Part shown: in pieces, positions 60,349-64,000 of the stretch
Position numbering within the stretch: the first letter of the stretch is position 1
Layout: every line of letters starts with the position of its first letter
DNA from: Oceanococcus sp. HetDA_MAG_MS8
Lineage (GTDB): Bacteria; Pseudomonadota; Gammaproteobacteria; Nevskiales; Oceanococcaceae
Reading direction: 5' to 3'
NCBI GenBank assembly: GCA_019192445.1
Contig: JAHCMK010000004.1
Span: forward strand, 124,001-188,000
DNA: 64,000 bases
Notes under the pieces: model-generated
What the model saw: only the letters and a program-made list of their open reading frames with translations
Told to the model about the DNA's origin: nothing
Databases searched by the model: none
Made by a program: the position numbers and the translations under genes

Positions 60349-61188
60349 ATGCGCACAACACAACCATCGACCGTCGTCATCACAGGCGCAGGTTCTGGGA
60401 TGGGCCGGGCTTATGCCTTGGCCTATGCCCAACACGGCGCCCGCTTAGCATTAAATGACTTTGATGCCGCCGGCTTAGAGCAAACCCAAGCTCTGCTAAA
60501 AGCCCAGGGCTGCGATCAGATGATCGCCGAAGTTTTCAGCGTCGCCGACCGCAGCGCTTTCTCCGGCTTTGCCCACCGCGTTATTCAGCGCTGGGGCGCT
60601 CCAGATGTGGTGCTCAACAATGCTGGCATCGAAGGCGCGGTGAAGCCGGTCTGGACCACCAGCGAGCAAGACTACCGCCGCATCATGGATGTTAACTTCT
60701 TCGGTGTTGTTAACGGCACACAGCTCTTCTTGCCCGCTATGCGCGAACGTCGACGCGGCACCATTGTGAATGTCTCCAGCATCTTCGGCTTGGTCGGAAC
60801 CCCCAACAGCGCCGATTACTGCGCCAGCAAGTTCGCGGTCCGTGGTTTCACCGAAGCCTTGATGGTCGAGCTTCAAGACAGCCCGGTCAATGCCATGTTG
60901 GTGCACCCTGGTGGGATCGCAACGAATATCGTGAAAAACAGCACGGCCACAGACTTCGGGCAGAATTATCTCACCACGCCGCCGGAGAAAATTGTGGCGG
61001 TTGTGATGCGTGCTATCGACAAAGGCCAAGCCCGCGTCGTGTACGGGCACGGCGCACTGAAAACCTGGCTGGCGAGTTGGGCGCTGCCGCTGAAGCTACG
61101 CAATTGGGCAATCTGGAGAGAGTTGGCTGCGGTGACCGACCAAACCGACTATGCCTCCTCCCCACCGCCGCGCGGTCAATCGACTTGA
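60349..61188 (+). CDS. Short-chain dehydrogenase/reductase
   Basis: The 279-residue SDR has cofactor site VVITGAGSGMGRAYALAY, NNAG (LNNAGIEGAV), catalytic Ser in IVNVSSIFGL and Tyr/Lys in DYCASKFAVRGF. The Asp after strand 2 (LALNDFDAAG) points to NAD preference. It follows the BVMO gene in one unit and could oxidise the alcohol feeding the monooxygenase. Confidence 0.92.
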   Translation: MRTTQPSTVVITGAGSGMGRAYALAYAQHGARLALNDFDAAGLEQTQALLKAQGCDQMIAEVFSVADRSAFSGFAHRVIQRWGAPDVVLNNAGIEGAVKPVWTTSEQDYRRIMDVNFFGVVNGTQLFLPAMRERRRGTIVNVSSIFGLVGTPNSADYCASKFAVRGFTEALMVELQDSPVNAMLVHPGGIATNIVKNSTATDFGQNYLTTPPEKIVAVVMRAIDKGQARVVYGHGALKTWLASWALPLKLRNWAIWRELAAVTDQTDYASSPPPRGQST

Positions 61189-61210
61189 CCAACTCCCCGC
61201 ACCCAGTCGT

Positions 61211-61245
61211 TGGCCAGGCCACGTCATATCGACGTAGCCTGGCCA
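61211..61245. terminator. Long hairpin between convergent genes
   Basis: TGGCCAGGC (61211-61219) pairs with GCCTGGCCA (61237-61245) and ACGTC (61221-61225) with GACGT (61231-61235), one mismatch between them. It lies between the SDR and the opposing BNR gene. No T-run on either side. Confidence 0.55.
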
Positions 61246-61258
61246 GTCTGCGTATGCC

Positions 61259-62779
61259 CTAAGGCACCAAGCTCACGAATGGCTGCTGCTGGGCGAGCAG
61301 GCTGGGGCCACGTTCTAAAATTGCTGCAAAGCCACGGGCATCTCGGCTGCTCAATGCATCGCCCACCTCGGCACAGGGCCCAATGCAACCATCGGCGTAG
61401 GCAATGTAAACGCGGCCTTCTGCATCAATGTGCAGATCATTAAAGTCCAGCAAGTTGCGATTGCTACCGCCGATCTGGCGACAGTCACCGCTGGAAATAC
61501 AAATGCTGCCACGTTGTACCGGGTCGTCAGTGATCTTATAGGTATAGAAAACCGGCTCGTCATCCAAGGCGTTCAAGCTGAAGGTGACGTAGAGGTGGTA
61601 CTCAGCGTCATTCGGGGCCGTATGTGGGTTCCCACGCCAGGGGACATTGTCAATATCCGGCCCGCGTAAGAACTGGGCGTCTTCGCTTCCTAGGTAGGCA
61701 ACCGCAATCCGTCCTGGGTCGCCCGCGTCGATATGCGGGAAGGTGCTCGACACTACCGTTTTGGGGCTCACGCGAATGCTGTCTTGATCCCAGCTCACTC
61801 CGCTGTCGGTGCTGCGGGACATGTACACGCCCATGTCCTCTCCTACCCAAACGTGATAGGCGTTGCTGGCAGAGTCCGTACCCACTTCACTGTTCTTACG
61901 GGGACTAGGCGTCAGAGTGTCCTCGCCCATTTGGGTTTCCACCCAGGTCAAACCGTTATCTTTGGAATAGGCCACCGTAGGAATTAATGTCCGCGGAGGA
62001 ACATAGACGGTGCCGTCCGGCGCTGTGGTAATGGCGCCGTGCAGCCCACCAGAGGCGGCCACACCGGTGACTTCGGCGCCCAACGGAAAGGACGCTCCGC
62101 CATCAAGGCTGGTGTAGCAGAACACGCCAACGAGCTTGTTGAAGCAGAAGTATGTCGCCGTGTCGTGAATGGGAGCCATGTTCCCAAGCTGGCCATAGCC
62201 ACTTTGAGTCCAGGGTCCGGTAGCCAGCTTGATATGGTCATTGACGGGAATCGGCCCATTATCAAAGGGATTACCCAGCCAGGTTTCGCCATCGTCATCG
62301 CTCCATGCAATCCAGGTTGTCACCAGAGAGACCATCTGCACGTTGTAAATGCGATCGGTGATGGGGTCGACCCACAAATAGGGGTCGCTAGTGGTCGGTT
62401 GACTGAACACATCTTCCACGCTCTCCCAACTTTGGCCCTGGTCGCAAGAGCGCATCACCTTTTCTAAGGCTGTGAAAAACATGCAGCCGCTCGAGGTCAC
62501 GCCAATACTGGGCTCGGGCCCGGCTTCACCCACATCGCTGAGACGAAACTTCACATCTAAAGGCTGCGCAGCAACGACCTCGCCCTGGGCATTGGTCACC
62601 ACAGCCGGGTGCGCCGCTTCTGACCCAGGAGCCATTGTCGTGTTGCCAGAATCTGATCGGGTGTCGGCGTTAACAGGCTGTCCCCCACCGGAGTTACAGG
62701 CAGATATCGTTGTCAGTGTGCAAAGCACCACGGCAACCTGTGCCCCAAGGCGAAGCCCGGGCATCTTCGTTCGCGTCAT
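61259..62779 (-). CDS. BNR/Asp-box repeat lipoprotein
   Basis: The 506-residue lipoprotein (ISACNSGGG) is a sialidase-type beta-propeller with repeated Asp boxes: SCDQGQSWESV, WSDDDGETWLG, YTSLDGGASFPL, YSKDNGLTWVET, RSTDSGVSWDQD. I see no arginine triad clearly, so sialidase activity is unproven. Probably an exposed carbohydrate- or protein-binding protein. Confidence 0.85.
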   Translation of the reverse strand: MTRTKMPGLRLGAQVAVVLCTLTTISACNSGGGQPVNADTRSDSGNTTMAPGSEAAHPAVVTNAQGEVVAAQPLDVKFRLSDVGEAGPEPSIGVTSSGCMFFTALEKVMRSCDQGQSWESVEDVFSQPTTSDPYLWVDPITDRIYNVQMVSLVTTWIAWSDDDGETWLGNPFDNGPIPVNDHIKLATGPWTQSGYGQLGNMAPIHDTATYFCFNKLVGVFCYTSLDGGASFPLGAEVTGVAASGGLHGAITTAPDGTVYVPPRTLIPTVAYSKDNGLTWVETQMGEDTLTPSPRKNSEVGTDSASNAYHVWVGEDMGVYMSRSTDSGVSWDQDSIRVSPKTVVSSTFPHIDAGDPGRIAVAYLGSEDAQFLRGPDIDNVPWRGNPHTAPNDAEYHLYVTFSLNALDDEPVFYTYKITDDPVQRGSICISSGDCRQIGGSNRNLLDFNDLHIDAEGRVYIAYADGCIGPCAEVGDALSSRDARGFAAILERGPSLLAQQQPFVSLVP

Positions 62780-62974
62780 TATGAGTTCTCCAGCCCAGGT
62801 TCAAAGGGCGTAGTTTGCAATTTGCTATGAGCACTCTGCCGCTGGAACGCCCCATTCGTCAACAATAATCAAAGATTTTCGGAGCCTGAAGTTGATCATC
62901 ATGCGCTGCCGCATCCGAATCTGAGCGGCGTTGACAGGACTTACACGTAGCTGCGACAGCAGCTCAGCGGCATG

Positions 62975-63994
62975 CTAGGAGAGCTCGCGGCGGTAAACTC
63001 CAGGTGCCTTGCCGAACCAGCGTTTAAAAGCGCGAGCAAAGCTGCTTTGCTCGGCGAAGCCCAGCATCATGGCCACATCCAATAAGGACATATCGGCATT
63101 CTTGATGTAGCTCTGAGCTTGCTGCTGGCGAACTTGATCCAACAGCTGGCTATAACTGGTTCGCCGAGAGTCGAGTCGACGTTGGAGCGTCCGCACCGCC
63201 ACACCCAACTCCTGCGCTGCTTGTTCTAATGATGGCGTACCAAAAGCAAGGCGCTCAACCAAAAAAGCGCGTAGCTTGGCCAGTTGAGGGTCTTGCTCAA
63301 TGACCTGGCCACGAAGGTCTTGAAGACGTTTTTGCGCCTGCAGTTCGAGCATGTGCTTGAGCTGTGGGTCAGCCGCTTGTAGAGCGAGGTGCGCATAATT
63401 CGCTGCAAAGTAGATACGTACAGCAGACGCATCAAAGCTGGGTCGCACACCGAAAAGGGCCACGAGCGGAGCGATATCGCTCGGCGCTGCATAGGGTAGC
63501 TCTACCTTGGTGGGCCGCAGCTCAGGCCCCAGTAATGAGGTCTTCAGCTGCCACCAACCTGCCAGAGAATATTCATACTCTTGGCGACTCAAAGCCGGGT
63601 GTCCTGCTGGAGGCTGAACGCGCAGGCAGATGCCCTCCGGCTCTGGCAGATAAGCGGTCTCCAGGCCATTACCGACTAGGCTTTGGTAGCGCGTTTGCAG
63701 CTCAAAAACCTCTTTTACCTCACGGCAATTCACCAATAACAACCCCAAAATACCCAGATGATGCCATTGCATGGACTCCCCCATATGCAGGCCAATGTAG
63801 GGTTCATTGAGTTGCTGCTCAGCCAACTGCAAAAATTGCCGGGCACGACTGTTTGGTATGCGTATGTCTGCCTGATGCAATTGCTCGGAGCTAATACCAA
63901 GCACTTCCAAATAGGGCTCTAGCGGTTGCTGATGCCGTCGCAGATAATCCAACCCAGGGCGGAAGTAACTCAAACTGGTCGCGAACTGACTCAT
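62975..63994 (-). CDS. AraC-family regulator
   Basis: The 339-residue protein starts at the window edge with ATG 63994. An arabinose-binding-type domain (about 20-210) precedes the double HTH: AAQELGVAVRTLQRRLDSRR and VAMMLGFAEQSSFARAFKRW. Third regulator of this class in the window. Target unknown; its upstream DNA lies outside the window. Confidence 0.88.
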   Translation of the reverse strand: MSQFATSLSYFRPGLDYLRRHQQPLEPYLEVLGISSEQLHQADIRIPNSRARQFLQLAEQQLNEPYIGLHMGESMQWHHLGILGLLLVNCREVKEVFELQTRYQSLVGNGLETAYLPEPEGICLRVQPPAGHPALSRQEYEYSLAGWWQLKTSLLGPELRPTKVELPYAAPSDIAPLVALFGVRPSFDASAVRIYFAANYAHLALQAADPQLKHMLELQAQKRLQDLRGQVIEQDPQLAKLRAFLVERLAFGTPSLEQAAQELGVAVRTLQRRLDSRRTSYSQLLDQVRQQQAQSYIKNADMSLLDVAMMLGFAEQSSFARAFKRWFGKAPGVYRRELS

Positions 63995-64000
63995 CGCTCA

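Overview
The window looks like chromosomal DNA of a GC-rich, hydrocarbon-using gammaproteobacterium. A marine or soil genus near Nevskiales/Salinisphaerales is my guess from gene content, not a computed placement. Supporting signs are a CYP153 alkane hydroxylase locus, several AraC regulators with an arabinose-binding-type N-terminus, a Baeyer-Villiger-type flavin monooxygenase cluster, and a lexA-imuA-imuB-dnaE2 mutagenesis cassette. No tRNA, rRNA or CRISPR array was recognised.

Layout. (1) 1-8.6 kb: alkane locus. A 2Fe-2S ferredoxin and CYP153 are followed on the same strand by an RND/MMPL transporter, a DUF1329 protein and a DUF1302 outer-membrane protein (cut by the window edge). A divergent AraC regulator faces two 13-bp direct repeats, 21 bp apart, in the shared promoter. 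No ferredoxin reductase or alcohol dehydrogenase is visible here. (2) 8.6-13 kb: mobile-element debris. It holds a decayed IS91-type transposase fragment, a MAPEG membrane protein, and an intact IS91-family transposase with its own tyrosine recombinase. Two inverted halves of one large palindrome bracket this segment. (3) 12.9-20.4 kb: a compact Tn7-like transposon with almost no cargo. It has a divergent XRE regulator, tnsA, a tnsB split into two overlapping genes (DDE core and C-terminal domain), tnsC and a large tnsD/tniQ, then four 17-bp direct repeats and a 12-bp inverted terminal match. The split TnsB is the most unusual item in the window. (4) 20.4-42.8 kb: housekeeping and accessory genes. 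These include a prohibitin-like lipoprotein, yghU-type GST, CocE-type esterase, fbpABC-like iron(III) uptake, a response regulator/histidine kinase pair, a nitronate monooxygenase-like enzyme, purU, metY, and a collagen-stalked surface lipoprotein behind a four-unit PhoB-like box. (5) 42.9-48.8 kb: the SOS mutasome operon lexA-imuA-imuB-dnaE2, every junction overlapping, with a perfect-armed palindrome abutting the lexA start. (6) 49-53.5 kb: a VapBC-type toxin-antitoxin pair, then a MerR regulator with a 19-bp-spacer divergent promoter driving a glutaredoxin-MauE fusion, followed by LVIVD-repeat and DUF305 proteins. (7) 53.5-64 kb: a Spx/ArsC-like protein, two AraC regulators, a PF10118 metal-dependent hydrolase, a degenerate GGDEF protein, a type IV pilin, an Asp-nucleophile hydrolase, a BVMO, an SDR and a BNR-repeat lipoprotein.

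How parts work together. The AraC regulator at 7.5 kb probably switches on ferredoxin/CYP153 when alkanes are present, and the RND/DUF1329/DUF1302 set probably moves hydrophobic compounds across the envelope. The BVMO-SDR-hydrolase group at 57.7-61.2 kb could oxidise and cleave ketones or alcohols made in such pathways. The tns operon is tightly coupled translationally and probably repressed by its divergent XRE protein. All family names come from recognising motifs by eye; no database search was run.
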